Part shown: positions 46,154 to 55,400 of the stretch, in pieces | How the letters are laid out: each line of letters starts with the position of its first letter | Numbering within the stretch: the first letter of the stretch is position 1 | DNA from: G963665495 sp963677785 | GTDB taxonomy: Bacteria; Desulfobacterota; Desulfovibrionia; Desulfovibrionales; Desulfovibrionaceae | NCBI GenBank assembly: GCA_963677785.2 | Contig: CAXXDH010000003.1 | Coordinates: 2,108,001-2,172,000, forward strand | DNA length: 64,000 nucleotides | Reading direction: 5' to 3' | Position numbers and translations under genes: made by a program | Notes under the pieces: generated by a model | The model's database searches: none | Seen by the model: the letters and a program-made list of their open reading frames with translations, nothing else | Told to the model about the DNA's origin: nothing

Positions 46154-46397
46154 GAGCGGTACGTCTTTTCTGCACGGAGTAACGTTTACGTTGAACCGAT
46201 TGCAGAATTTCCAGCCGCAGTCCGGTCCATGGAGGCGGAGAGTTTTATTACCTTTCCGTCGCCATGGGCTCCAAGCGGTTGTGATGAAAAAAGGCTGCGC
46301 ACTCCTGCTCCTGGTTTCATTGAAGACCCGTCAGCTTGTTTTCTCAAGAGGCATTGATGACAACAACGCACGCGGTCTTCAGAAAATGCGGTAACAC

Positions 46398-47987
46398 ATG
46401 GTTGCATTGCAAAATCAAACTGCGCCCGCGCCAAAGTATCCCTTTGTTTCCGTGGCTGAAGCGCTTGCCTTCTGGCAGAGAAAATCCGGTGAGGTTGCGG
46501 ACGGATTCGCGCTTTTGCGCGAGCTTGCGGCCCGCTTCGGCATGGAGTGCGTGGATCTCAATAATGCCGTGGCGGTGGACCCGGATGTCCTTGCACAGTG
46601 CCCCGAACATTATGCCCTGACGCATCAGATTTTGCCGCTTGAGAGGAGCGACGAACAACATGTCACGCTGGCCGTGGCCACGCCTTTTTTAGGCACGGTG
46701 CCCTTGGAACTGCAAAAAGAACTGGGCAAACCCGTACGCCTGCTGCTTGCCCAGGCCGATCTGTTGCAGCAACTTATCGAAACCAGCTACTCGAACAAGG
46801 GAAATCTGGACATGTTGTCCGGACTTGACGACGATGGTCTTGAGGATCTTGAGAATGTTGAAGATCTGAAAGACATGGCCCAGGCCGCGCCCATCGTCAA
46901 GCTGGTCAATACGCTTTTCATGGAAGCCATAGCCGGAAAGGCTTCGGATATTCATGTCTCCCCGTATGAAAGCGGCCTGGAGGTCCGTTACAGGATAGAC
47001 GGCATTCTCCAGGTGGCGCGAACCGTTCCGCGCAAGTATCAGGCGGCGATTATTTCGCGCATCAAGATCATGGCGGACCTTGACATTGCCGAACGGCGCG
47101 TACCGCAGGACGGCCGCATCAAGCTCAAATCGGACAACCGCGAATACGATATTCGTGTGGCCACCACCCCCACGGTTTTCGGGGAAGGCGCGGTCATGCG
47201 TATTCTGGATAAATCCTCCATCCAGGTCTCCATTGAGGATGTCGGTTTCGACCCCGAGACTTTGCGAAAATGGCTGGGGTTGCTTGCCCGTTCGAATCAG
47301 GTCATTCTTGTCACCGGTCCGACCGGTTCGGGAAAAACCACCACGCTTTACGCATCCTTAAACCATGTGAAATCGCCCGAATTGAAGCTGATATCCATTG
47401 AAGACCCGGTGGAATACCAACTGGAGGGGATTGATCAGATTCAGGTCAACGCCAAGATCAACATGACCTTTGCCGCGGCCTTGCGCTCGATTCTGCGCCA
47501 GGATCCGGACGTGATCATGGTGGGGGAAATCCGGGACGGCGAAACAGCGGAAATCGCCGTACAGTCGGCTCTGACCGGCCATTTGGTGCTTTCCACCCTG
47601 CATACCAACGACGCGCCTTCGGCTATTACCCGACTGATAGAAATGGGAGTCGAGCCGTATCTCATCGCTTCCAGTGTCGTCGGAATCCTGGCTCAACGCC
47701 TGGTGCGGAAATTGTGCGTCTGCAAACGGCGGGACGATACAGGAACCTGGCGGCCCGTGGGCTGCGATTTGTGCCGGGGAACCGGCTACAAAGGCCGTAT
47801 GGCCTTGATCGAATTGCTCGTGGTCTCCGACAACATCCGCGAACTGATTTTGCGCAAGGACGATGCCTCCAAAATCAAAGCCCTGGCGCTGAAAGAAGGC
47901 ATGCTCACCATCCACGCTGACGGAATGCGCAAGGTCGAGGCCGGACTGACCACGGAATCCGAAGTCAACCGGGTTGCATCGGAGTAA
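46398..47987 (+). CDS. gspE: Type II secretion ATPase GspE
   Basis: 529 residues. The N-terminal region (about 1-140) resembles the GspE/PilB N1 domain. The ATPase core has Walker A GPTGSGKTTTLY (about 307-318), an Asp box ISIEDPVEYQLEG, Walker B LRQDPDVIMVGEIRDGETAE and a His box LSTLHTNDA. The zinc-binding insert is unusually short: CVCKRR and GCDLCRGTGYKGR are separated by about 11 residues. It powers pseudopilus assembly at the inner membrane. It is the first gene of the operon. 46154-46397 upstream has only weak ORFs and no strong ribosome-binding site, so the exact start is less certain. Confidence 0.92.
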   Translation: MVALQNQTAPAPKYPFVSVAEALAFWQRKSGEVADGFALLRELAARFGMECVDLNNAVAVDPDVLAQCPEHYALTHQILPLERSDEQHVTLAVATPFLGTVPLELQKELGKPVRLLLAQADLLQQLIETSYSNKGNLDMLSGLDDDGLEDLENVEDLKDMAQAAPIVKLVNTLFMEAIAGKASDIHVSPYESGLEVRYRIDGILQVARTVPRKYQAAIISRIKIMADLDIAERRVPQDGRIKLKSDNREYDIRVATTPTVFGEGAVMRILDKSSIQVSIEDVGFDPETLRKWLGLLARSNQVILVTGPTGSGKTTTLYASLNHVKSPELKLISIEDPVEYQLEGIDQIQVNAKINMTFAAALRSILRQDPDVIMVGEIRDGETAEIAVQSALTGHLVLSTLHTNDAPSAITRLIEMGVEPYLIASSVVGILAQRLVRKLCVCKRRDDTGTWRPVGCDLCRGTGYKGRMALIELLVVSDNIRELILRKDDASKIKALALKEGMLTIHADGMRKVEAGLTTESEVNRVASE

Positions 47988-47991
47988 GCGT

Positions 47992-49221
47992 ATGGCACGT
48001 TTTGCCTACACGGCGAATCGCCTCGGGAAAAACGTCTCCGGCGCCATTGAGGCAGCGGATAAGCAAATGGCGGCTGTGTTGCTGCGGCGGCAAGGGATTG
48101 TTCCCCTGACGCTCGTTCCTTCGGAAGAAGCGCGCTATACGCTTGCTTCCGGTAACTCGGGCCGGACTTCTTTTTTTGCGGGCAAACGGATCAAAACAAA
48201 GGATGTGACCCATTTTACCAGGCAATTGGCCACGCTTCTGGGCTCGGGGCTACCCCTGGCCAAGTCCCTGGACTTTTTGACCGAACAAAGCACCAACGTA
48301 TCTTTGAAATCCGCGATTTCGTCTATTGGAGAGAAGCTGCGCTCCGGGGTCTGCTTTTCGGAATGCATTGCCGAGTATCCGCAGTTGTTCAACGGACTGT
48401 ACCTTTCCATGGTACGGGCGGGGGAATCCGGCGGCATTCTGGATACGGCCCTCGAACGCCTGGCCCGGATGCGCGAGTCCAGAGAGGCGCTGAGTTCCAA
48501 AGTACGCAGCGCCATGATTTATCCGTCGTTCATGTTTCTGGCCATGGTCGGCTGCGTCGTGGTGCTGGTCGGCTTCGTGGTGCCGCGCTTTGCCGCGCTG
48601 TTTCAGGATATGGGGCAGGCGCTGCCCTTGCCCACGCTGCTGCTGCTGCGTTGCTCGGATGTCATCAAAAACGGGTGGTGGCTGGCATTTCTTATGGCCG
48701 GTACGGGCTGGTTCGGATTGCGGCAATTCACCAAAACGGCCGACGGTAGATTGAAGATCGACCTCCTGAAACTGAAAGCGCCAATTTTGGGAAAACTGCT
48801 GCTGACCGTCAGCATGGCCAGATTTTGCCGTACCGTGGGGACGCTGCTTAATTCCGGGGTTCCCCTGCTTTCCGCATTGCAGGCGGCCAGAGGCGTCACC
48901 GGCAATCAGGCCATAGAAAACGCTCTGGAAAAAGTGCGCAAGGCGGTACAGGAAGGCAGCCCGGTGGGGGGCGCAATGGAGCAAATCGGTTTTTTTACAA
49001 AATATGTCAGCGAGATGGCGACGATCGGGGAAGAGTCCGGCACGCTGGACCAGATGCTCGTCAAGGTCGCGGAGACCTATGAGCGTTCAATAGACCAGCT
49101 GGTCAAATCTATCACGTCGCTTATCGAGCCGGTTATGATCCTGGTCATGGGGGGGCTGGTTGCCTTTATCGTCATGGCGATGCTGTTTCCCATTTTTCAG
49201 ATGAATTTGATGGCAGGTTAA
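47992..49221 (+). CDS. gspF: Type II secretion inner-membrane protein GspF
   Basis: 409 residues from ATG 47992, four bases after the gspE stop, with GGAG from the gspE end serving as ribosome-binding site. The N-terminus MARFAYTANRLGKNVSGAIE is typical. Two T2SSF domains contain FTRQLATLLGSGLPLAKSLD and ARFCRTVGTLLNSGVPLLSA. Three transmembrane helices are visible (around VGCVVVLVGFVV, a Trp-rich middle helix, and VMILVMGGLVAFIVMAMLF). It is the polytopic platform protein that couples the ATPase to pilin polymerisation. Confidence 0.93.
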   Translation: MARFAYTANRLGKNVSGAIEAADKQMAAVLLRRQGIVPLTLVPSEEARYTLASGNSGRTSFFAGKRIKTKDVTHFTRQLATLLGSGLPLAKSLDFLTEQSTNVSLKSAISSIGEKLRSGVCFSECIAEYPQLFNGLYLSMVRAGESGGILDTALERLARMRESREALSSKVRSAMIYPSFMFLAMVGCVVVLVGFVVPRFAALFQDMGQALPLPTLLLLRCSDVIKNGWWLAFLMAGTGWFGLRQFTKTADGRLKIDLLKLKAPILGKLLLTVSMARFCRTVGTLLNSGVPLLSALQAARGVTGNQAIENALEKVRKAVQEGSPVGGAMEQIGFFTKYVSEMATIGEESGTLDQMLVKVAETYERSIDQLVKSITSLIEPVMILVMGGLVAFIVMAMLFPIFQMNLMAG

Positions 49222-49313
49222 GGGACTCCCTACCTTGGGGGTGATGTTTTTGTTCATTCCGGCTGCAGCAAGCCGTACGGCAGTCCGGAGAATCAATAAC
49301 AGAAGGAGATACG

Positions 49314-50447
49314 ATGAAACGTCAAGTTTTAATGATCCTGGTGGTCTGTATCGTCTGCTTGGTCGCAACAACGAGTTTCGCAAAAGCGAAACTCCCCAGC
49401 TATGTGTATGTTCCGCAACCGCAAACGCTAAAACTTCGTGTGGAAAAAGACAAAGTACTTGATCCTGACGCATTGGTTTTTTCCGGGGGCGGAGCAAGCG
49501 GCGTGGCCTATGCCGGAGTTTTGGAGTATATGAGACACATAAAGAAATTGGAAAATGTAAAAAGCTACATGGGAGCTTCCGCAGGAGCTATTTTTTCTTT
49601 ACTGTTCTATTTGAACTATGATGAATATCAGATAAAGGATCTTTATAATAGGATAAAGTGGAAATCTTTCATAGAGTGCAAAGAAAGAATTAATCTTCTT
49701 GACATTATTAGAAATTTTACTTGGTTTAAATTGACCAGAAATATGCCATGGATTATCGCAGCTCTTAAAGATGGCTATGGATTGTCGACTGGAAATAACA
49801 TTGAATATGAAATGCGGGACATTGTTTCGAGGTATATGGGTAAAGTGTATAAAAAGGGGCAAAAGAAAAAGGTTGTAACAACGTTTGCGGAGCTGAAACA
49901 ACGAGTCAAAGAAAACGATAAAGTGGATAAAGACCTTTATGTAGTCGCTTTTAGTACCTGTTATTATACAACGTGTTTTCTTTCCGCAAAGACGACACCG
50001 GATATGGATGTGGTTGACGCCCTACGCGCGTCAATGTCCATACCTATCGTATTTGATCCGGTAAAGTACAAGCACGGTGGCCATGAGGATCTTCTGGTGG
50101 ATGGAGGAACTACCTATAATTTCCCCATTGAATATATGGATTCCCTCGGCGCTAATCCTGTAGGCTTTGTGCTCGGCGACAGGGACGCCTATCTTTCGCC
50201 GAAATATGAACCGGTTAAATCCTTCTGGGCGTTTTTGGGGCACATTTTTTGGGGGCTCTTTGATAATATCGCACCCAGAATGATAAACAACTCGTACAGA
50301 ACAGTGTTTATTGACACGCCGACTGTCGGGGTGCTGGATTTTGATATGACGGCTGAGAATAGAGAAAAGGCCGTGGCTGAGGGATACGCCGCCGCAATGG
50401 GCTATTTTCAGGAAGCCGGACCTCTTGAGGATCCTGATAAAAAATAA
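49314..50447 (+). CDS. Exported patatin-like phospholipase
   Basis: 377 residues; ATG 49314 follows AGAAGGAGATACG. A signal peptide (ILVVCIVCLVATTSFA) precedes a patatin domain: oxyanion FSGGGASGVAYAG, nucleophile Ser89 in MGASAGAI, and catalytic Asp263 in LLVDGGTTYNFP. Together these form a Ser-Asp dyad acting on acyl esters of lipids. The gene is AT-richer than the flanking gsp genes, suggesting later insertion between gspF and gspH. Encoded inside the type II secretion operon, it is a strong candidate secreted substrate, though periplasmic retention cannot be excluded. Patatin phospholipases from other bacteria can act as toxins. Confidence 0.9.
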   Translation: MKRQVLMILVVCIVCLVATTSFAKAKLPSYVYVPQPQTLKLRVEKDKVLDPDALVFSGGGASGVAYAGVLEYMRHIKKLENVKSYMGASAGAIFSLLFYLNYDEYQIKDLYNRIKWKSFIECKERINLLDIIRNFTWFKLTRNMPWIIAALKDGYGLSTGNNIEYEMRDIVSRYMGKVYKKGQKKKVVTTFAELKQRVKENDKVDKDLYVVAFSTCYYTTCFLSAKTTPDMDVVDALRASMSIPIVFDPVKYKHGGHEDLLVDGGTTYNFPIEYMDSLGANPVGFVLGDRDAYLSPKYEPVKSFWAFLGHIFWGLFDNIAPRMINNSYRTVFIDTPTVGVLDFDMTAENREKAVAEGYAAAMGYFQEAGPLEDPDKK

Positions 50448-50593
50448 CAATGCCGCAATACAAAAGAACGGGCGGGAATCTGTCCATTGTACCCTGCTTT
50501 GTGAGGGTGCCATGCGAAACACGGACTGAAAAGAAAACTGAAGTGTTTGTAAATTCCGTTGTTCACTTGTTCAAAGAGTTGGAGAGCAGTGGT

Positions 50594-50953
50594 ATGCGTG
50601 TTAGCAAAATTCTTGTTTTTTCGTTTGTGTGTTCTCTGCTTTGTTTGCTTGCCATGAACGTGCATGCAAAGGGAAACAACGAGTCCGAGACATCTGCCGC
50701 ATTGCTTATACTGTCGAATACGGCGCAAGACATGAACAAACGCCTCACGCACGTGGAATCGCTCCTGGAAAAACTGGTGCGTCCTGTGTGGGAGTACAAA
50801 GTGGTAGTTCCCAATACGATGAATACCAGCAACATGGGCGAGCACGTCATGGACGGAATCGACATCAACAAGCTGGGAAAAGAAGGTTGGGAACTGGTCA
50901 ACTATACGGATAACTACGGCTTCATATTCAAGCGCAGGCGCATGGAAAAATAG
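50594..50953 (+). CDS. Exported DUF4177-like protein
   Basis: 119 residues from ATG 50594, with GGAG upstream; the frame opens 48 codons earlier without start signals. A signal peptide (KILVFSFVCSLLCLLAMNVHA) leads to a short coiled coil (NTAQDMNKRLTHVESLLEKL) and a C-terminal WEYKVVVPN...LGKEGWELVNYT...GFIFKRR pattern characteristic of DUF4177. The function of that domain is unknown. It lies between the patatin gene and gspH and could assist the patatin or be a minor component of the secretion machine. Confidence 0.7.
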   Translation: MRVSKILVFSFVCSLLCLLAMNVHAKGNNESETSAALLILSNTAQDMNKRLTHVESLLEKLVRPVWEYKVVVPNTMNTSNMGEHVMDGIDINKLGKEGWELVNYTDNYGFIFKRRRMEK

Positions 50954-50955
50954 AC

Positions 50956-51402
50956 GTGCGGCCGTATGGATTCACGCTTGTCGAATTGCTTGTGGTGCTT
51001 GTGATCATGACGGTGTTCACGGGGCTTGCTCTGCCGCGTCTGGTGGAGCAAGCCAAAAGCGCCAGGCAAAACGCGTGCTTTTCCGACTTTGCCACGGTCA
51101 TCGGCCTTGCCAGGTATCATGCCGTGGAGACCGGACAGGCGCAGGAGGTTGTTATCGATATGGAGCAGGACGCTGTTTCGTTTGAAAGCAAAAGCGGCGT
51201 TTGCGTCAAAAAGCGTCTTCCATCCGGGCTGCGGATCGCCTCTGTCCGAAAAGGGCTGCACAGTGAGCGCTACCGGGCGGTAACGCTTCCGTTTTATCCC
51301 AACGGCACGACAGTGCCTGCCCGGATTGAAATTGAGGCGGACAATAAGCAACACGTGCTGTTTGAAATAAACGGCGCCACGGGGGCTCTTGTTGCGCGGT
51401 AA
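50956..51402 (+). CDS. gspH: Type II secretion minor pseudopilin GspH
   Basis: 148 residues from GTG 50956, two bases after the preceding stop. The prepilin signature MRPYGFTLVELLVVLVIM shows cleavage after Gly5 and the conserved Glu. The rest has the small beta-sheet layout of GspH. It joins the pseudopilus tip. Start by GTG is required because the signature begins immediately; no ATG is available in frame. It overlaps gspI by 14 bases. Confidence 0.85.
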   Translation: MRPYGFTLVELLVVLVIMTVFTGLALPRLVEQAKSARQNACFSDFATVIGLARYHAVETGQAQEVVIDMEQDAVSFESKSGVCVKKRLPSGLRIASVRKGLHSERYRAVTLPFYPNGTTVPARIEIEADNKQHVLFEINGATGALVAR

Positions 51403-51763
51403 TGCCGAAGGCGGATTTACGCTTCTCGAAGTGCTGGTCGCCTGCGGGATACTCTCCATCGGTCTTGGGGCAATTTTGACGCTGTATTCGTCGTCCCTGA
51501 ACGGGTTGTCCCTTGCCGGAAAATACGAGGAAGCCCATTTTACGGCAGAGTCCGTTTTGGCCAGGATGCTCTTTGCCGACAAGGCTGTCCCCTTCAACCT
51601 TTCGGGCAAGACCGATCAGCCCGGAGGCTGCGTATGGACTGCACAGGGAGAACAAAGCGATCTTCCCGGCGTGAACGTTTTGACCGTTACGGTCAGTTTC
51701 AAACATGCCGGCAAGATGCGTAGTGTGGAACTCGAAACATCCCAGATTGCTCACAAGCAGTGA
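51389..51763 (+). CDS. gspI: Type II secretion minor pseudopilin GspI
   Basis: 124 residues from TTG 51389, overlapping the end of gspH. The type IV prepilin leader GGFTLLEVLVACGILSIG is followed by a short globular domain with the paired strands typical of GspI. With GspJ and GspK it would form the tip complex that starts pseudopilus assembly. The unusual TTG start suggests translational coupling to gspH. Confidence 0.83.
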   Translation: MLRGNAEGGFTLLEVLVACGILSIGLGAILTLYSSSLNGLSLAGKYEEAHFTAESVLARMLFADKAVPFNLSGKTDQPGGCVWTAQGEQSDLPGVNVLTVTVSFKHAGKMRSVELETSQIAHKQ

Positions 51764-51788
51764 TGCATACAAGCGAGTGGAAAAGATA

Positions 51789-52181
51789 ATGTCAAAAATC
51801 AGGATTGCGTGTGTGACCGCCTGCCTCTTCATGCTGCTTGCCGGCTGCGCCAAGAACAACGATATTCTGCCCGAAGCCAAACTTGGCCCCAGATTCATCC
51901 TGGGGCTCAAAGTCAAGTCCGTGGATGAGGGGTATTTTTCCGTGCCCGGGCAGCTTAAAGGACGCGCGCTTCTGGTCACCCTGGTCAAACCGGGGACCTA
52001 TGCCGAGACAATGGGGATAAAACCGTACGATCTGATTTATAAGATCAACGGCGAACGGGTTACGGGCATGGCCGATTCCTATGCGGTGATGCGTAAAATC
52101 AAAGACACACATTTCGTGTATGTTGAGCTCCTTCGTGAAGGCAAACGAATGGAACTCACATTGCAATTGACGGAAGGGTAA
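51789..52181 (+). CDS. PDZ-domain lipoprotein in gsp operon
   Basis: 130 residues from ATG 51789. A lipobox LLAGC places the lipid-modified Cys at residue 20. The remainder contains a PDZ-like domain (LVTLVKPGTYAETMGIKPYD, then LIYKINGERVTGMADSYAVM). PDZ domains are normally found at the C-terminus of GspC, where they contribute to substrate selection, but the GspC of this operon lacks one. I infer that this protein supplies the missing module in trans, anchored by lipid to a membrane. It lies between gspI and gspG with close spacing. Confidence 0.75.
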   Translation: MSKIRIACVTACLFMLLAGCAKNNDILPEAKLGPRFILGLKVKSVDEGYFSVPGQLKGRALLVTLVKPGTYAETMGIKPYDLIYKINGERVTGMADSYAVMRKIKDTHFVYVELLREGKRMELTLQLTEG

Positions 52182-52183
52182 CA

Positions 52184-52624
52184 ATGCACAAACGCACCGT
52201 AGAACCTGGAAGGGCCGGCTTCACCCTGATTGAACTGCTCGTCGTTGTCGTGATCATCGGCATTCTGGCCGCAGTGGTCGGACCGCGATTTTTCGGCAAA
52301 ACGGAGCAGGCCAAAGTGGCCGCGGCCAAGGCGCAGATAGAAAATTTTTCCATTTCCCTGGACAGCTACCAGCTTGATACGGGGGACTACCCGAGCACGC
52401 AGCAAGGGTTGCAGGCCTTGATCACCAAACCATCCAGTCCGCCCATCCCGAAAAACTGGCGCGGTCCGTATTTGCGCAAGAAGGACGTGCCGCTGGATCC
52501 CTGGGGCAATCCCTACGTCTATACGTATCCGGCCAAAAACGGGCCGGACTTTGATCTGTTGAGTTATGGGAAGGACGGCAAGCCGGGGGGAACCGGCGAC
52601 AATGCGGAAATCACCAACTGGTAG
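52184..52624 (+). CDS. gspG: Type II secretion major pseudopilin GspG
   Basis: 146 residues. The prepilin leader AGFTLIELLVVVVIIGILAA is nearly canonical. The C-terminal domain has YPSTQQGLQALITKPS and LDPWGNPYVYTYP with the calcium-site loop region, making GspG identification secure. It is the main subunit of the pseudopilus and needs a prepilin peptidase (GspO/PilD), which is not encoded in this window. Its 3' end overlaps the gspJ start. Confidence 0.95.
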   Translation: MHKRTVEPGRAGFTLIELLVVVVIIGILAAVVGPRFFGKTEQAKVAAAKAQIENFSISLDSYQLDTGDYPSTQQGLQALITKPSSPPIPKNWRGPYLRKKDVPLDPWGNPYVYTYPAKNGPDFDLLSYGKDGKPGGTGDNAEITNW

Positions 52625-53150
52625 CCGCGGGTTTACGCTGCTCGAATTGCTGCTGGCCCTCAGCATCGGCTCCATCGTTGTCGCCGCCGTATACGGAACC
52701 TTCCATACGGCCATAAAGGCCAAAACCCGGGCGGAAGACGTCATGACGCCGCTCAGGAGCGCGCGGTACTTTTTTTCCGCGATCAAAAGCGATCTGCAGC
52801 GTATTCGGGCAGATGCGCACGTTGTCAATCTGGAGTGCGCGGGCGAGACCTGCGGCATTCCCATACGGTCCGGCAACGTTCCTATGCGTGCCGTTTATCT
52901 GCTCAACTCCAAAAAGGAACTCGTCAAGGAGTTGCGGCAGGAGGCGGCGGATTCCAGCAAAAGTGGAGAAGTCAAGCAGGAAGTTCTGGGACAACATGTC
53001 GAGCAATTGCATTTTGAACAACAGGTAAAGCCGTGCCAAGGGATGGATGCCGCATCGGTGTTGATTTCAATGAATGTCAGTTTTGCGTGCAAACCCGATC
53101 CTGTTCGGTATCACTATGCGGTTCTTGTTGAAAAAACGCTGCTGCCCTGA
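52602..53150 (+). CDS. gspJ: Type II secretion minor pseudopilin GspJ
   Basis: 182 residues. ATG 52602, overlapping gspG by 23 bases, gives MRKSPTGSRGFTLLELLLAL, a proper prepilin leader, so earlier starts in the frame are unnecessary. The globular domain includes SARYFFSAIKSDLQRIRADA and a typical late strand pattern. It is predicted to pair with GspI and GspK at the tip. Confidence 0.85.
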   Translation: MRKSPTGSRGFTLLELLLALSIGSIVVAAVYGTFHTAIKAKTRAEDVMTPLRSARYFFSAIKSDLQRIRADAHVVNLECAGETCGIPIRSGNVPMRAVYLLNSKKELVKELRQEAADSSKSGEVKQEVLGQHVEQLHFEQQVKPCQGMDAASVLISMNVSFACKPDPVRYHYAVLVEKTLLP

Positions 53151-54087
53151 ACGCGACGCCAAGGGCTTTGCGCTGATCGCAACACTGGGCGTCATGGCTG
53201 TGCTGGCTGTGCTGGCCTGGAGCTTCGTATTCAACGCAAGAGCAGAAATTAAAATAACAGGCTGGCAGAGGCACGCGCTGGACGCCTACTACACGGCGCG
53301 CGCCGGCCTGCAGCGTACGGGCGGCATCCTGGCGGCGCATGCCGGAGAAAAGGCCAATGGGCCGGGATCTCCCTGGTGGTCCGACGAGCAATTGTATCGC
53401 AACGTACGGCTGAAAAACGGCGTTTATAGCATCAGGCCGTTTGCAAACAATTTGGCGAAAAAAAACGATTCCTTTGGCGTGGTCGACGAGGAATCCTATC
53501 TGAACATCAACGTGGCCACCCCGGAAATGCTTGTGCGATTTGAAGGAATAACCAACGTTCTCGCCGAGGAAATTGTCCTTTACCGTGCGCGCCGGACAAC
53601 TGAGGAAAATACTCCGCAAAAGGGAGCGCCCACAGTGTCCGGCCCCATTTGCGACGTCGGGGAGTTATTGCGTATTCAGGGATTGACCAAAGATATTTTG
53701 TTCGGGGGGCAGGACGGGGACACCCGGCTCGGGAACAACATCACCTGTTATTCGTCCGGGAAAATTAACGTGAATACGGCGCGGCCAAGGGTTCTCAGCA
53801 GTCTTGGCTTTAGTGAAGAAGATGTAGACACCATTCTATTGTTCCGGGGGGAGGGGCAGAACGCGCAAAGCGTTGATGCGTTTTTTGAGCAAACCGGGGT
53901 AAAGAAGAAGCAATTGAAAAAAAACGTTTCTTTCCTGACTGCTAAATCAACGCATTTTCGTATGGCGAGTACGGCCGCCATTCTACAAAATATTTCGCAG
54001 TTGACCGTTTTCGGGCGATGCGACGTACGGGAAGCAAACGTTGCTTTTTCTTTCTGGCAAGTCGCCTATGACGGAGTTTCCCGATGA
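53116..54087 (+). CDS. gspK: Type II secretion minor pseudopilin GspK
   Basis: 323 residues from ATG 53116, overlapping gspJ. The leader KGFALIATLGVMAVLAVLAW is the GspK variant, without the Glu5 found in other pseudopilins, as is usual for this protein. The large soluble part has LNINVATPEMLVRFEGIT and GKINVNTARPRVLSSLGF, the helix-hairpin-helix-like repeats of GspK. It caps the pseudopilus. The stop overlaps gspL by four bases (ATGA). Confidence 0.88.
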   Translation: MRFLLKKRCCPERDAKGFALIATLGVMAVLAVLAWSFVFNARAEIKITGWQRHALDAYYTARAGLQRTGGILAAHAGEKANGPGSPWWSDEQLYRNVRLKNGVYSIRPFANNLAKKNDSFGVVDEESYLNINVATPEMLVRFEGITNVLAEEIVLYRARRTTEENTPQKGAPTVSGPICDVGELLRIQGLTKDILFGGQDGDTRLGNNITCYSSGKINVNTARPRVLSSLGFSEEDVDTILLFRGEGQNAQSVDAFFEQTGVKKKQLKKNVSFLTAKSTHFRMASTAAILQNISQLTVFGRCDVREANVAFSFWQVAYDGVSR

Positions 54088-55400
54088 ACCCGGCAAGCGT
54101 CTTTTTTAGCAAAAAACAGACGGAATACGTGGTTGCGGTCGATGCGTCCGGCAACCTGGAATCCGCGTATCATCGGAATACGGACGGCTCATTCGCCAAG
54201 ACGGACCTGCGTGACGCGAAGCGCAGGAAAAACCGCTGCTGGCTCGCCATTCCACCGGGCTGTTGCGTGGTACGCAGTCTGCAACTTTCCGAGGTTTCGC
54301 AAAAGGACGTACTGCAGGCCGTGAAATGCTATGCGGAAAGCAGTCTGCTGCATCCGTATGACGACGGATACGTCGCCGTCAGAACGGCGAAGCTCGGTGC
54401 TTGCTCCCTGGCCGTTCTGTTCTGGTGTGAAAAAAAATTTTTGGATGCATGCGTGTCCGAAGTGGAGCGTACGGGGTATACGGTCCGGGGCATTCTCGTG
54501 CCGGAGCTGTTGCTCGGGCGTACGGAAAGCTGCTTGTTCTTTTATGAAAACGCGCATGACGACTTGCTGCTTTGCCACGCGTCTCCTCAGTCCCCGCCAA
54601 TCGTTCAATGCGGCCTGCCGGGCGGACTTGATAAAGACGCGCTGCTTGGCGCGGTGTTGCAGGAAGTCCGTGGGCTGGGCGCGCCGGAGCCGGTACAATT
54701 TGTGGTCTGGCAAAGGAACATACGCGCTGATAGTCCCGTGCCCGGGCTTTCGTCGGGGGAGGGTCAAACTGAGACGCCCTGTCTTGTCGTAAAAAGCTGG
54801 GCGGACATCTTGCCTAGTTTGGCGCCGGGCAAAGAGACCAGGATTCGCCTGCCTTTTGCAGAATGTTTGCATCGCGACAATCAGCAGGCTCTGGATGCGC
54901 GCGGATATGGCAAAATGTTCGCGTTCCTGGCCGCCGGGCTGTTTTTGCTGGCTGCTTTTGCAGCAACCCTTTACGCGCAGCTAGAGGGCGAAGTCTCTCT
55001 TCTGCAAAAGGAAGCCGCCCATGTGACCAGGGCATCGCAAAAGGCCGCCAAGGCCACCCAGCTGATTCGCAACCTGCAGGAAAAAAACAAGACCATTCGG
55101 AAATTCGCTCAGGAAAAACCTTATAGCCTTGAACTGTTAAAAATCATTGCCGACGCGACATCGACGGAGTCCCGCCTTGAGAGCGTCTCCATTACCCGGG
55201 ACGGCAGAATCGTGATCAACGGCATCAGCAAAGACGCCTCGCACGCCACCGCCATTGTGAAAAAACTCGAGGAATCTCCACGCATAGTTCAATGCAAACT
55301 GACCTCTCTGGAACACGTGGCGGAAAGCAAAGAGTACAAATTCACTATTCAGGGCCGCTCCGAAGCCTGGACCGCGTTCTTTGAGGAAAATCCGGCATGA
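54084..55400 (+). CDS. gspL: Type II secretion protein GspL
   Basis: 438 residues. An N-terminal cytoplasmic actin-like region (YVVAVDASGNLESAY, then RCWLAIPPGCCVVRSLQLSE) would contact GspE. One transmembrane helix follows (MFAFLAAGLFLLAAFAATLY, near residue 285), then a coiled coil and a PilN-like periplasmic ferredoxin-fold domain (ESRLESVSITRDGRIVINGI). It bridges ATPase and GspM. It overlaps both neighbours by the ATGA arrangement, so translation is coupled through K-L-M. Confidence 0.85.
   Translation: MNPASVFFSKKQTEYVVAVDASGNLESAYHRNTDGSFAKTDLRDAKRRKNRCWLAIPPGCCVVRSLQLSEVSQKDVLQAVKCYAESSLLHPYDDGYVAVRTAKLGACSLAVLFWCEKKFLDACVSEVERTGYTVRGILVPELLLGRTESCLFFYENAHDDLLLCHASPQSPPIVQCGLPGGLDKDALLGAVLQEVRGLGAPEPVQFVVWQRNIRADSPVPGLSSGEGQTETPCLVVKSWADILPSLAPGKETRIRLPFAECLHRDNQQALDARGYGKMFAFLAAGLFLLAAFAATLYAQLEGEVSLLQKEAAHVTRASQKAAKATQLIRNLQEKNKTIRKFAQEKPYSLELLKIIADATSTESRLESVSITRDGRIVINGISKDASHATAIVKKLEESPRIVQCKLTSLEHVAESKEYKFTIQGRSEAWTAFFEENPA

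Noticed and set aside
46191..46394. Small ORF between the S10 gene and gspE
   Set aside because: Overlapping frames, no ribosome-binding site, and composition not protein-like.
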